Shown here: positions 16,780-25,309 of the stretch, piece after piece
How positions within the stretch are numbered: position 1 is the first letter of the stretch
How the letters are laid out: the number at the start of each line of letters is the position of its first letter
Origin: Verrucomicrobiota bacterium
Lineage (GTDB): Bacteria; Verrucomicrobiota; Verrucomicrobiia; Limisphaerales; JAHEOI01
Assembly: GCA_018610125.1 (NCBI GenBank)
Contig: JAHEOI010000372.1
Coordinates: 1-49,381, forward strand
Length of the DNA stretch: 49,381 bases
Direction of reading: 5' to 3'
The notes under the pieces: model-generated
Told to the model about the DNA's origin: nothing
What the model saw: the letters and a program-made list of their open reading frames with translations, nothing else
The model's database searches: none
Position numbers and translations under genes: made by a program

Positions 16780-17868
16780 CTAGCCACGATCCCTGAGTAT
16801 GTCATCAAAGGTGCGGACTGAGAGGCTAATCCCGGAGAAGTTGCAGAGATTGACCAACGCGCGGAGGGCGACCCCGATACCGTCGGGCCCCGAAAAGCCC
16901 CCAAACTGCCCGCCACCCCGAACGTGCGGCTCGAGCTCGAGGAAGAACCCGGGCAAGTTAAGGGAGTTCATTTTCTCATTCAGTGGCCCCAAGGTCCGCC
17001 GAAGGAGATGAAAGATTTCCCCATGGCCTGAATGCCCGATATCGCATGGGACAAAATGCTTCAGCAGGTCCTCTTCGATATGGCCGCCGACCGTTTCCGG
17101 GACCGGGCCGTTGTAGTCTTTGATGTGAAACCAAATCAAATGCGGCAGGACGGCCGCGAACTGGTCAAGAATGGCATGGATGTCATACCCCAAAGTCCGC
17201 ATGTTACCGGCGTCGAAGACGATGCCCAAGGCCGGGTTATTGATCTTCTCAGTCACCTGTTTCAGCGTATGCCCATCGGGCGCGATGAGGTTGGCCTCGG
17301 TTTCAACTCCGGTAATCAAGTCATACCTTCGAGCAAGCTCCACGATCTGGCTTAACGCATCGACCGAAGCTTGAAGCCAGTCGGAGCGCTTTTGATTGTC
17401 CGGGGCGTAAAACGGAAAGATGCGATAGAGCTTCGAATTCAGGCGATTGGCAATCTCAAAGCAGCGCTCGCAATATTGCAGGTATTCGTCGAATGTCGCT
17501 TCCTTAACCTCACCCCCTTGGCGCATGAGGACGTTCGTCGCATTGCCCGAAAACTTCACCTTGCCGATCCGTCCTCCGACACTGGTCGTGCTTAGCCCAT
17601 AATCTTTCTGGATTTTGAAGATTCGATCCACCTCGTCGTTGGTTAAGTCCTCGACATGCCGGGGCTTGGCATTGGGATCCGAATCCAAGTTGAAAAATCG
17701 GACACTGCAGTAACGAAAGCCGGCGGTAGCAAGACCGGAAAACACCGTCTCCGGCTGTTTTGAATGCTCGTCGGCAAAGACGCTGGCCAGCGCCACGGGG
17801 TTGGAAATCGGATTCAAGCATCTCTCCGGGCTTTCAAGCCACTCCGTCCATGTATCGATCATCGTCAT
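16780..17868 (-). CDS. sugar phosphate isomerase/epimerase-like TIM barrel (AP_endonuc_2 fold)
   Basis: 362 residues of the xylose-isomerase-like TIM-barrel family. Metal-ligand-type residues appear at barrel strand ends: GVETEAN near residue 195, GIVFDAGNM near 225, WFHIKDYNG near 255, and FFLELEPH near 315. The family covers myo-inositol and keto-sugar isomerases, dehydratases and endonuclease IV; the exact substrate cannot be read from sequence. It lies 53 bases downstream of a PIG-L deacetylase on the same strand, a pair suggesting catabolism or remodelling of an N-acetylated or amino sugar. That link is inference. Confidence 0.8.
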   Translation of the reverse strand: MTMIDTWTEWLESPERCLNPISNPVALASVFADEHSKQPETVFSGLATAGFRYCSVRFFNLDSDPNAKPRHVEDLTNDEVDRIFKIQKDYGLSTTSVGGRIGKVKFSGNATNVLMRQGGEVKEATFDEYLQYCERCFEIANRLNSKLYRIFPFYAPDNQKRSDWLQASVDALSQIVELARRYDLITGVETEANLIAPDGHTLKQVTEKINNPALGIVFDAGNMRTLGYDIHAILDQFAAVLPHLIWFHIKDYNGPVPETVGGHIEEDLLKHFVPCDIGHSGHGEIFHLLRRTLGPLNEKMNSLNLPGFFLELEPHVRGGGQFGGFSGPDGIGVALRALVNLCNFSGISLSVRTFDDILRDRG

Positions 17869-17921
17869 ATACGAGCGATCTTACGGAGAGCCCGGTCGGT
17901 GATTCAAATCCAAAAACAGGC

Positions 17922-18770
17922 TCAATCCCCAGTCGGGATTCTCCCCTCCTCGAGCGCGTCTTCGTAAGCGCGGTTCTGCCGGTAATAAGGGCTAAGAGCC
18001 TCTTTCAAGGGATCGGAATCCGTTTCAGCGAAACCGTGATGGGAGTGTCTTCGCCAGCCTTCGGCATGCTCAAAGGCACCGGATAAGCTTCCTACCTCCA
18101 GGGACATCGTTTCCATTGTTTTGAGATACGAGCTCAATCCCTGGCTTTGGGCAAGCCAATCTTGTTGACTCTCATGACAGGCAAGCGCCTTTTGTTTCAC
18201 GGGATAAACCGATGAGGTATCGACGAAAATACCGGGGATAATCCGTCGTCTTAAAGGATCCCTCAAGCCATACGGCATCGCGTGATAAACGGTCATTTGC
18301 TGATCTACCGGCTTACGGCGCGGGCTGGTACGAAAATTCGGCATACCGCGGGCGAATGCGGCGGTCACACACAAACGCGACGTGTTGGTATGATCCTCCA
18401 TGTAATCTTGGGGGGAGGGAACCAACAGAATGCGGGGAGCAACTTCACGGATACGGGCAGCCAACCGCCTCAGTAGCTTCAGGTCGTAAAGAATCTCGAG
18501 GTCGTCGACGAAGCTCGGATGAAATTGCGCCCCTAAGACCCCCGCAGCAGCCTTGGCCTCCCGTTTTCGAATCGTTCGCGTCGTAACGGCGCTATGCTTG
18601 ACACTGCCACAGGAGCCACTCGCTACGGTCATGTAATGGGTCTCGTAACCCGCCTTGCCCAAAAGCAGCAATGTCCCGCCCATAAGGAACTCAATGTCGT
18701 CCGGATGGGCCGCGATGGCCATCGCCCTCGGCCTGTCGGCCTGTTGTGAATCGTTCCCTCTCTTACTCAT
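17922..18770 (-). CDS. PIG-L family N-acetylglucosaminyl deacetylase-like protein
   Basis: 282 residues from the ATG at 18770. The N-terminal AIAAHPDDIEFLMGG carries the AHPDD zinc/catalytic motif (H22, D24, D25). A second zinc site is likely in SPQDYMEDHTNT near residue 147. LmbE/PIG-L enzymes remove N-acetyl groups from GlcNAc-containing glycolipids, mycothiol or bacillithiol precursors and other amino sugars; the natural substrate is not evident. A longer frame begins further upstream but the SKRGNDSQQ start is more natural. It is transcribed into the sugar isomerase gene and is divergent from glnS. Confidence 0.85.
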   Translation of the reverse strand: MSKRGNDSQQADRPRAMAIAAHPDDIEFLMGGTLLLLGKAGYETHYMTVASGSCGSVKHSAVTTRTIRKREAKAAAGVLGAQFHPSFVDDLEILYDLKLLRRLAARIREVAPRILLVPSPQDYMEDHTNTSRLCVTAAFARGMPNFRTSPRRKPVDQQMTVYHAMPYGLRDPLRRRIIPGIFVDTSSVYPVKQKALACHESQQDWLAQSQGLSSYLKTMETMSLEVGSLSGAFEHAEGWRRHSHHGFAETDSDPLKEALSPYYRQNRAYEDALEEGRIPTGD

Positions 18771-19004
18771 AACGCTTTGATACCGCTCATTCTGGACCAA
18801 AATCCGAGGCCGTCCAAGGCCGGGATTCTCAGAGAGAAATCCCAAACGTTTACGGGATTGGCAACGCCATTTAGTTTATCCTATTGGGTCGTCGGTGCCG
18901 GCATTGGCAGCGTGCCTTGGGCTACCGGACGGAAAAACCGCAAAAGGCAATCACCCCGCGTGGCATCTAGCCCGCCGGAAGAGCGGGTCGGGAAATGACA
19001 AATT

Positions 19005-20789
19005 ATGGCAAATCACGAGGCAGAATCGAATTCGAAACCGAGCACGGTCACTAGTGAGGCGAGAAACCGGGAAAAATGGGCCGAGGAGCCAAGCGAGAGC
19101 CAATCCCAGCATAAGGATTTCATACGAGAGATTGTCGCGGAGGACGTCCGTCAAGGAAAGCATGGCGGCCAGGTGGTTACCCGGTTCCCACCTGAGCCCA
19201 ACGGCTACCTCCATATCGGGCATGCCAAATCGATTTGCCTCAATTTCGGTCTCTCGGAAGAATATGCCCAAGGGGTCTGCCACCTTCGATTTGACGACAC
19301 CAACCCGTTACGGGAAAGCCTGGAATATGTTGAATCGATCAAGGAGGATGTCCGCTGGCTTGGCTTTGATTGGCAAGATCATCTTTATTTTGCCTCCGAT
19401 TACTTTGATCAGCTTTACCAGTATGCGGTCGCCCTGATCAAAAAGGGAAAGGCCTTTGTGTGCGATCTCACTATGGAGCAGATTCGCGAGTACCGGGGCA
19501 CTCCTGCCGAGCCGGGACGCGAAAGCCCCTACCGAAACCGATCGGTGGAAGAAAATTTGGATCTCTTCGAGAGGATGCGCCAAGGGGAGTTTGCCGACGG
19601 CGAGAAAGTCCTGCGCGCCAAGATTGATATGGCCTCGCCGAATATTCACCTCCGCGATCCCGCCATTTACCGCATCCGTCACGCCAGCCATCACCGGACC
19701 GGTGACCGGTGGTGCATTTATCCGATGTACGACTTCACCCATTGCCTCTCCGACGCGATCGAGGGAATCACCCACTCGCTCTGCACGATGGAGTTCGAAG
19801 TCCATCGTCCCCTCTATGAGTGGGTTTTAAGCGAGCTCGAGTTTGAACAACAACCCAGGCAGATCGAGTTCGCCCGGCTCAATCTCGGCTTCGTGGTGGT
19901 CAGCAAGCGCCTCCTAAACGAGCTGGTCGAGGGTGGGTATGTCGATGGCTGGAACGATCCGCGGATGCCGACCATTTGCGGACTTCGCCGCCGCGGCTAT
20001 ACCCCTGAGTCCATTCGCCGGTTCTGCGATAAAATCGGGGTTACGAAGTACAACGCGACAACGGACCCCGCCTTACTCGAGCACAGCATTCGGGACGATT
20101 TGAATCGTCGCGCCCAACGGGTCATGGGTGTGCTACGCCCCTTAAGGGTGGTTCTGGTCAATTACCCGGAAGACAAGACAGAGCAGCTCGAGGCGGTCAA
20201 TAATCCGGAAGATCCCAGCGCCGGCACACGGCTCGTTCCTTTCTCCCGCGTCATCTATATCGAGCAAGGCGACTTCCGCGAAGACCCACCCAAGAAATTC
20301 TTCCGGTTAATGCCGGGCGGCGAGGTCCGACTGCGGTACGCCTATATTATCAAATGCGTCGATGTCGTCAAAGACCCCGACACGGACGAGTTGATTGAAG
20401 TGCACTGCACCGTCGATTTCGATACCCGAAGCGGCACGGGCCAAGCTCAGCGGAAGGTCAAAGGGACCATTCACTGGGTCTCAGCCGATCATGGGATTCC
20501 CGCCCAAGTACGGCTTTACGACCGTCTCTTTCAGGTGCAAGACCCGACCGACGTCGAAGAGGGCGAAGACTTCAAGAAGAATTTGAATCCCAACTCTTTG
20601 GAAACCCTCACCACAAGTATTGTCGAGCCAACCTTGAACCAGGCCCGCCCGGGCGATCGGTATCAATTCGAGCGCCAAGGTTATTTCTGCGTCGATACCA
20701 AAGACACTGGGCCGGACCACCTCGTCTTCAATCGAACGGTCCCCCTAAAAGACACTTGGGCCAAAATCGAGCAAAAACAGCAACGTTAA
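19005..20789 (+). CDS. glnS: glutaminyl-tRNA synthetase
   Basis: 594 residues, slightly longer than the roughly 550 of E. coli GlnRS because of a 40-residue charged N-terminal extension. The class I signatures are present: the HIGH motif in PPEPNGYLHIGHAKS, LRFDDTNP, the Gln-specific YDFTHCLSDAIEGITHS segment and the KMSKS counterpart VVVSKRLL. The C-terminal anticodon-binding beta-barrels carry PGGEVRLRYAYIIKC. Presence of GlnRS means Gln-tRNA-Gln is made directly rather than only through GatCAB. No Shine-Dalgarno of note. It is divergent from the PIG-L gene. Confidence 0.98.
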   Translation: MANHEAESNSKPSTVTSEARNREKWAEEPSESQSQHKDFIREIVAEDVRQGKHGGQVVTRFPPEPNGYLHIGHAKSICLNFGLSEEYAQGVCHLRFDDTNPLRESLEYVESIKEDVRWLGFDWQDHLYFASDYFDQLYQYAVALIKKGKAFVCDLTMEQIREYRGTPAEPGRESPYRNRSVEENLDLFERMRQGEFADGEKVLRAKIDMASPNIHLRDPAIYRIRHASHHRTGDRWCIYPMYDFTHCLSDAIEGITHSLCTMEFEVHRPLYEWVLSELEFEQQPRQIEFARLNLGFVVVSKRLLNELVEGGYVDGWNDPRMPTICGLRRRGYTPESIRRFCDKIGVTKYNATTDPALLEHSIRDDLNRRAQRVMGVLRPLRVVLVNYPEDKTEQLEAVNNPEDPSAGTRLVPFSRVIYIEQGDFREDPPKKFFRLMPGGEVRLRYAYIIKCVDVVKDPDTDELIEVHCTVDFDTRSGTGQAQRKVKGTIHWVSADHGIPAQVRLYDRLFQVQDPTDVEEGEDFKKNLNPNSLETLTTSIVEPTLNQARPGDRYQFERQGYFCVDTKDTGPDHLVFNRTVPLKDTWAKIEQKQQR

Positions 20790-20944
20790 TGCGCCGTGCA
20801 GCCGATCTTGTAGATCGCCACCACAAAGGCAAGCGTTGCCAGTATCAGAAAAATCGGAGCCCCGAGCGCCGCGTAGTAGACACCGACTCCGAGTACGATC
20901 GCCATCCCTATCCATGCACCACAAGCTAGCAAAAAATTTTTCAT
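20786..20944 (-). CDS. small two-helix membrane protein
   Basis: A 52-residue frame, MKNFLLACGAWIGMAIVLG to the end YKIGCTAH. Two hydrophobic stretches (about 4-26 and 29-46) should span the inner membrane as a hairpin. It ends with the last four bases of glnS in antisense overlap. I recall similar GAWIGMA...GC.H small proteins in Verrucomicrobia, but no function. No Shine-Dalgarno is visible, and the longer frame beginning at 21142 overlaps the next gene and is unlikely. Confidence 0.55.
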   Translation of the reverse strand: MKNFLLACGAWIGMAIVLGVGVYYAALGAPIFLILATLAFVVAIYKIGCTAH

Positions 20945-21045
20945 AGGTGTTACTTTATCTCGATTCGCGACATGTGCAAGCCGACCCATCAGCGACCACG
21001 ACCGGTCGCGGTGTAATCCCTCTGGGGGTATGCCATTTGACACAC

Positions 21046-22329
21046 TTATTCCGTTCCAGCGGCCCCTTTGGAGACGCCGCTTGTTCTTGATGCCCATTCG
21101 CTCAGCACTTGCTCCCGCCGCTCCGGCTTCAATTTTGCCCATCGCCTTGCATGCTTGTAGAAGGGGTGCCAGCGGCCCGATTTGGCGTGCAGGAGATTGT
21201 TGAAGGCCGGAAGCAGGTGGTGGTAGGTCGCAATTGAATTGAGCTGGGCGTTATTGGGCGGTCCCTCAAACCAGTGATCGTAACCCGAATAGCCGTTCCA
21301 CTCGGATTTTAGCCGTTGATAATCCCGCTTCAACGATGAGAACAATGCCCGTTTCTTGGCCTTGATATCGTCGACAGCCAAGCCGTTGGATACCTGCTTT
21401 TTGCCGGTGGTCGCATTTTGACCGGCCTCGATCGAATCGTAAAACGTCTTTAGCGTCGCTCGGTAATCCAATAGCAGCTTGATCACCTGATCCTTTCGCC
21501 TCAAGTGTCGCTTGTAGCGGGCCAGAAGCTTCGGGCTAGCGCGCTGTTCGAGCCACAAAGTCACCCCTCGTCGCGCGACGGCCGTCGCAAACGCCTCATT
21601 GAAATCGGTATCCCCCGCGGCGAAAAGTTTTTGATGCGCCAACTCGTGAAAGAGCGTCGCGGCCAGTTGCGGTTTTGGATAATCGACAAACGTGCTTAAG
21701 AGCGGATCGCGAAACCAGCCAAGCGTCGAATAGGCATCCACGCCCTCAACATGCACGTCATACCCTTGCCGTTTCAGGCGTCGAGCATGACGCCGGGCGC
21801 GCCTTTCTTTAAAGTAGCCGCGGTATTCCAAAGACCCGACGAACGGGTACCACCATGACTTGGGCTCAAGGGAATATTGCGGACAGGCATAAACGTTCCA
21901 GACGACATGAGGTCGATCGAGGGCCACATAGCTCAAATAATGCCGGTCAATCGGCAGGTGAAGCTCTTCCTTGGCAAACTCTCGCAACTCCAAGACCAAC
22001 CGAAATCGAGCTTTTAACGAGGACGGGGTATCCGGAACGTCGATCAATTGCTCAATCGGCTCGCGACGGGCCAGGATATCGACTTGTCCCTTGATCGCCT
22101 GCGTGTAATAGCCGACACTCTGACACCCTGCCGAGAGTCCCGCCGAAAGTACCGCTAAGAGTCCGAGCAAGCATACGCCAACCCTCCTCCGAAGCGATTT
22201 CGATCGCCTCGAAGCGCCTTGAGCCGAGAGCCACGCTACCGAATTCCGGCACCACGCCACTGAATCAGCTCTCCCCTTCTTTTCCAAACCGCGACTCGAT
22301 GAATCAACCTCCGTACCCACGTCCCGCAT
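21046..22329 (-). CDS. putative lipoprotein aminopeptidase (PF10023/COG4324-like)
   Basis: About 427 residues. A lipobox LSAGLSAGC follows a hydrophobic run, so the mature protein is probably a lipoprotein starting SVGYYTQAIKGQ. The zinc-metallopeptidase motif HELAHQ lies in AATLFHELAHQKLF, followed by FNEAFATAVARRG, which supplies the third ligand. The SVGYY and HELAH context matches the 'predicted aminopeptidase' family. The start is uncertain: ATG 22329 leaves about 55 residues before the lipobox, whereas an in-frame GTG at 22260 has GGGGAG upstream and gives a shorter leader. It lies just downstream of modC on the same strand. Confidence 0.8.
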   Translation of the reverse strand: MRDVGTEVDSSSRGLEKKGRADSVAWCRNSVAWLSAQGASRRSKSLRRRVGVCLLGLLAVLSAGLSAGCQSVGYYTQAIKGQVDILARREPIEQLIDVPDTPSSLKARFRLVLELREFAKEELHLPIDRHYLSYVALDRPHVVWNVYACPQYSLEPKSWWYPFVGSLEYRGYFKERRARRHARRLKRQGYDVHVEGVDAYSTLGWFRDPLLSTFVDYPKPQLAATLFHELAHQKLFAAGDTDFNEAFATAVARRGVTLWLEQRASPKLLARYKRHLRRKDQVIKLLLDYRATLKTFYDSIEAGQNATTGKKQVSNGLAVDDIKAKKRALFSSLKRDYQRLKSEWNGYSGYDHWFEGPPNNAQLNSIATYHHLLPAFNNLLHAKSGRWHPFYKHARRWAKLKPERREQVLSEWASRTSGVSKGAAGTE

Positions 22330-22368
22330 TTCCAATTACCCGCAATTCCTATGCATGGTGCGTCCGTG

Positions 22369-23469
22369 TCACGGCAACGTGCTTATCGCATTCGCCTTCA
22401 ATAGGCAATAAACCGACTGTCCCGCCGCCAGCCCGAGACGCTCAAAGGAGCCGGAGCTCACTTCCACAAGCATGGGAAATCCGACATCGACTTCGACAAT
22501 GAAGGTTCCCCCCGACTCGCTGAAACGCCGAATTCGACCTCGAAGCTGATTCTGAAACGAGATCCCGCTGATCGACTGCGTCGCGATAGCCACATCCTCC
22601 GGGCGGATGGCCACCGACAGACGCTGCCGCACATTGTAATCAATCAATGGTCCTCGTAGCTCTACTTGATCCGGGCTGCGAAGCCTCCCATCTTCCGGAG
22701 CCCATTGCAAGCGAGTGCAGCCCAGTCCCGGCTCATGCGCCACCACTTCGACCGGAACCACATTGAGAAGCCCCGTCGGCACTGCGGATTCGAGGAGAGG
22801 GCCTTCCAAAGCCAGGTCGGTGTAACTCCCCCGCCCAAGAGCCCGACCGTTATCGAGGATGAGTAAGGAGCTCGTCAACCGCAATAGCTCACTTAAATCG
22901 TGACTGATATAGACCACCGGGACTTGAGCTTCCTTAATAACCCGCCGAAAAAACGGCAGAATTTGGCCTTTTAGGCGTTGGTCCAATGCCGCCAACGGCT
23001 CATCCATAAGGATCAGGCGGGGATGACTTACGAGGGTGCGAGCCAACATCACGCGTTGACGCTCGCCGCCGGAGAGGTACTTGGGACGGCGCCGGAGCAA
23101 GGGGCCAAGCTCCAAGAGCTCCACCATATCCGAAACCGAGAAGGAGTGCTTCGAAGTTCGACCGAACCGGCGTGCAAAACGGAGGTTGCCTTCAACGCTC
23201 AGGTGCGGAAAAAGCCGGTCTTCCTGAAAGACGATCCCGACCCCGCGGCGATGCGGTGCCAGATTGATCGCGGCCCGACTGTCATACAAGACCGTCTGAT
23301 CAATCGCGATTCGTCCTTCCGACGGCTTGAGCAATCCCCCAATAAGATGCAACAGAGTCGTCTTGCCGACACCCGACCGACCAAAGAGGCCGATCACCCG
23401 CTCCTCCAGTCGTTCGCTCAGTTCCAGCGAAAAATGCCCTCGACGGAATAATAGATCCAGCTCCAACAT
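22369..23469 (-). CDS. modC: molybdate ABC transporter ATP-binding protein
   Basis: 366 residues. Walker A is GRSGVGKTT (about 30-38), the Q-loop region is GIVFQEDRLFPHLSV, the signature is LSGGERQRV and Walker B is LILMDEPLAALD. After about residue 290 a mop/TOBE domain follows with VAIRPEDVAIA and VEVDVGFPMLVEV, typical of ModC. It energises molybdate uptake through ModB. It lies six bases after modB, in the order modA-modB-modC. Confidence 0.95.
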   Translation of the reverse strand: MLELDLLFRRGHFSLELSERLEERVIGLFGRSGVGKTTLLHLIGGLLKPSEGRIAIDQTVLYDSRAAINLAPHRRGVGIVFQEDRLFPHLSVEGNLRFARRFGRTSKHSFSVSDMVELLELGPLLRRRPKYLSGGERQRVMLARTLVSHPRLILMDEPLAALDQRLKGQILPFFRRVIKEAQVPVVYISHDLSELLRLTSSLLILDNGRALGRGSYTDLALEGPLLESAVPTGLLNVVPVEVVAHEPGLGCTRLQWAPEDGRLRSPDQVELRGPLIDYNVRQRLSVAIRPEDVAIATQSISGISFQNQLRGRIRRFSESGGTFIVEVDVGFPMLVEVSSGSFERLGLAAGQSVYCLLKANAISTLP

Positions 23470-23475
23470 CCCCGT

Positions 23476-24186
23476 TTACCTCCCGTCCTCCGAAGTGCTC
23501 AGCAGCCGTTTCAGGGATCGCGCGAGCCGCTCCGAAATCATCAACGCCCCAAGTGAAAAGAGGATCGAGATGCCGACCAGGCGTAGCGCGGCCTCGTCAC
23601 CCTCCAAGGATTGGGCGTAAGTGTAGACCGCTAATGGCAGCGTCCGAGTTTCCCCTTCCGTATTCCCCGCAAAGGTCACCGTCGCGCCAAACTCCCCAAG
23701 ACTTCTGGCAAATGCAAGGATCAAGCCGGCGAGAATGCCGGGCGAGGCCAACGGCAACGTAATCGTCAGAAAGGTCCATGCCCGATTGGCTCCCAAGGTC
23801 ATCGCAGCCTCTTCCAGGCGTCGGTCTACCAATTCCAAGGACAATCGAACCGTGCGCACCAACAGCGGAAACGCCATGACCGCCGAAGCCATTACGGCCG
23901 CCTTCCACGTGAATGCCAAATCAAGGCCGAACGATTCTTTCAGCCATTGGCCGATCACCCCTCGACTGCCAAAGAGCACAAGCAGGCTATAACCGGTAAC
24001 CACCGGCGGGAGGACAAGCGGGAGGTGGACCAACGCATCGACGATCATCTTGCCCCAAAACTGTTTCCGCGCCAACAACCAGGCAACCGCAATGCCGGGC
24101 AGCATTATCGTGACAACGCACCAGAAGGCGACTGTCGCCGATAATTTTAGGGCTATCCACTCCTCGGTCGAGAGTAAGAGGTTCAT
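23476..24186 (-). CDS. modB: molybdate ABC transporter permease
   Basis: 236 residues with five to six membrane helices. The cytoplasmic EAA loop that contacts ModC reads LEEAAMTLGANRAWTFLTI followed by LPLASPGIL. Length and motif match ModB. The ATG overlaps the modA stop as ATGA, so translation is coupled. Confidence 0.95.
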   Translation of the reverse strand: MNLLLSTEEWIALKLSATVAFWCVVTIMLPGIAVAWLLARKQFWGKMIVDALVHLPLVLPPVVTGYSLLVLFGSRGVIGQWLKESFGLDLAFTWKAAVMASAVMAFPLLVRTVRLSLELVDRRLEEAAMTLGANRAWTFLTITLPLASPGILAGLILAFARSLGEFGATVTFAGNTEGETRTLPLAVYTYAQSLEGDEAALRLVGISILFSLGALMISERLARSLKRLLSTSEDGR

Positions 24187-25100
24187 GGACGACTCCCTCC
24201 GTTGGTAACGGAGACGTTTCTTGGCACGACATGGAATCCGGCCTCTTGAAAACGTCGACGTGACCAGGGATCACTCAAAAACTCAAGAAAGGCCGCCCCT
24301 TCCGAAGAGGCCTCCCGGCCTAGTGCGACCGGATACCGAACTTCGGGCTGGTAGTTTGAAGGGAATTCCCCGACAATCGTCACCCCTTCTGAAGCCATGG
24401 CATCCGTTCGGTAAACAATCCCGGCACCGGCTTCACCGCGCTCCACCAATCGGAGTGCCATCCGGACATCAAGCGCGTTGAGGGCACGTCCCTCCAACGC
24501 AGCCCACCATCCGAGATCTTCCAGCACGGCACGCCCATATCGCCCGGCGGGAACATGGTCCGGATTGGCAATGGCAAACCGTCCGGAAAAGGCTTCCCCG
24601 ATAGAGAAATCGCGGCTCACGGTTACAGAAAACCGTTCTCCCGCCGGGGCAATCAGCACCATTTCGTTGCCCAGCAGGTCCCGGCGTGTCTCAACCTGAA
24701 TTCGGTCCTTTTGAGCGACGAAGTCCATCCATCTCGGGGATGCCGAGAGAAAAACGTCGGGAGAGGCCCCCGCAACGATTTGCTTTGCCAACGTTGAGGT
24801 CGCTGCGAAGCTTGTCCTCACGGAAACAGGATGGGCTTTTTCATAGCGTGCAGCGATGTCCCGGATGACATCGCCGGCGCTGGCCGCGGCAAACACCACG
24901 ATGGATTCTTGCTCATCTCCGCGAGCTGAGCCGGATTCCTCCATGCCGGCCCGATCGGTGCAGCCACCGATTATGACCATAAAGAGCGCAACCATCGTCA
25001 CACCCACCCGCGCACCTCTTCCCGACCCAAGCGCAACCCAAGGCAGCTCGCAAGTTCGGTCGATTTTCGCTCGGTCGAGTGATTCATCATCCATGCCCAT
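24183..25100 (-). CDS. modA: molybdate-binding lipoprotein
   Basis: 305 residues. A hydrophobic leader ending VIIGGC marks a lipoprotein attached to a membrane. The mature protein shows the ModA fold: VFAAASAGDVIRDIAARYE, FAATSTLAKQIVAGASPDVFLSA, IANPDHVPAGRYGRAVLEDLGWW and GAGIVYRTDAM. The Ser and Ala positions of the oxyanion pocket are kept. It captures molybdate, or possibly tungstate, for ModBC. The leader before the hydrophobic run is about 35 residues long, so a later start is possible. It shares a 209-base divergent promoter region with the GGDEF-EAL gene; I saw no clear ModE-type palindrome there. Confidence 0.93.
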   Translation of the reverse strand: MGMDDESLDRAKIDRTCELPWVALGSGRGARVGVTMVALFMVIIGGCTDRAGMEESGSARGDEQESIVVFAAASAGDVIRDIAARYEKAHPVSVRTSFAATSTLAKQIVAGASPDVFLSASPRWMDFVAQKDRIQVETRRDLLGNEMVLIAPAGERFSVTVSRDFSIGEAFSGRFAIANPDHVPAGRYGRAVLEDLGWWAALEGRALNALDVRMALRLVERGEAGAGIVYRTDAMASEGVTIVGEFPSNYQPEVRYPVALGREASSEGAAFLEFLSDPWSRRRFQEAGFHVVPRNVSVTNGGSRP

Positions 25101-25309
25101 TCGACATCCATCTTATCCCTTTCGATTGGCATTGCAAAACCGTCATGACTAAGGGAGACTAAGCGAGGATTCGCTTGGTTGTATATTGCGCATTTTCTCC
25201 CCGATTGGGTCACGGAAGGGTGGGTCACCGCATGGCGTTCGCAAAATCTAAATACCGAATACCGAGCTGACTTTATCACGTCGATCGTTCAAGCGATCCG
25301 TCAGAGCCC

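Noticed and set aside
16442..16783. 113-codon frame upstream of degP
   Set aside because: Atypical composition, no domain, and it overlaps a degenerate repeat and the upstream region of degP.
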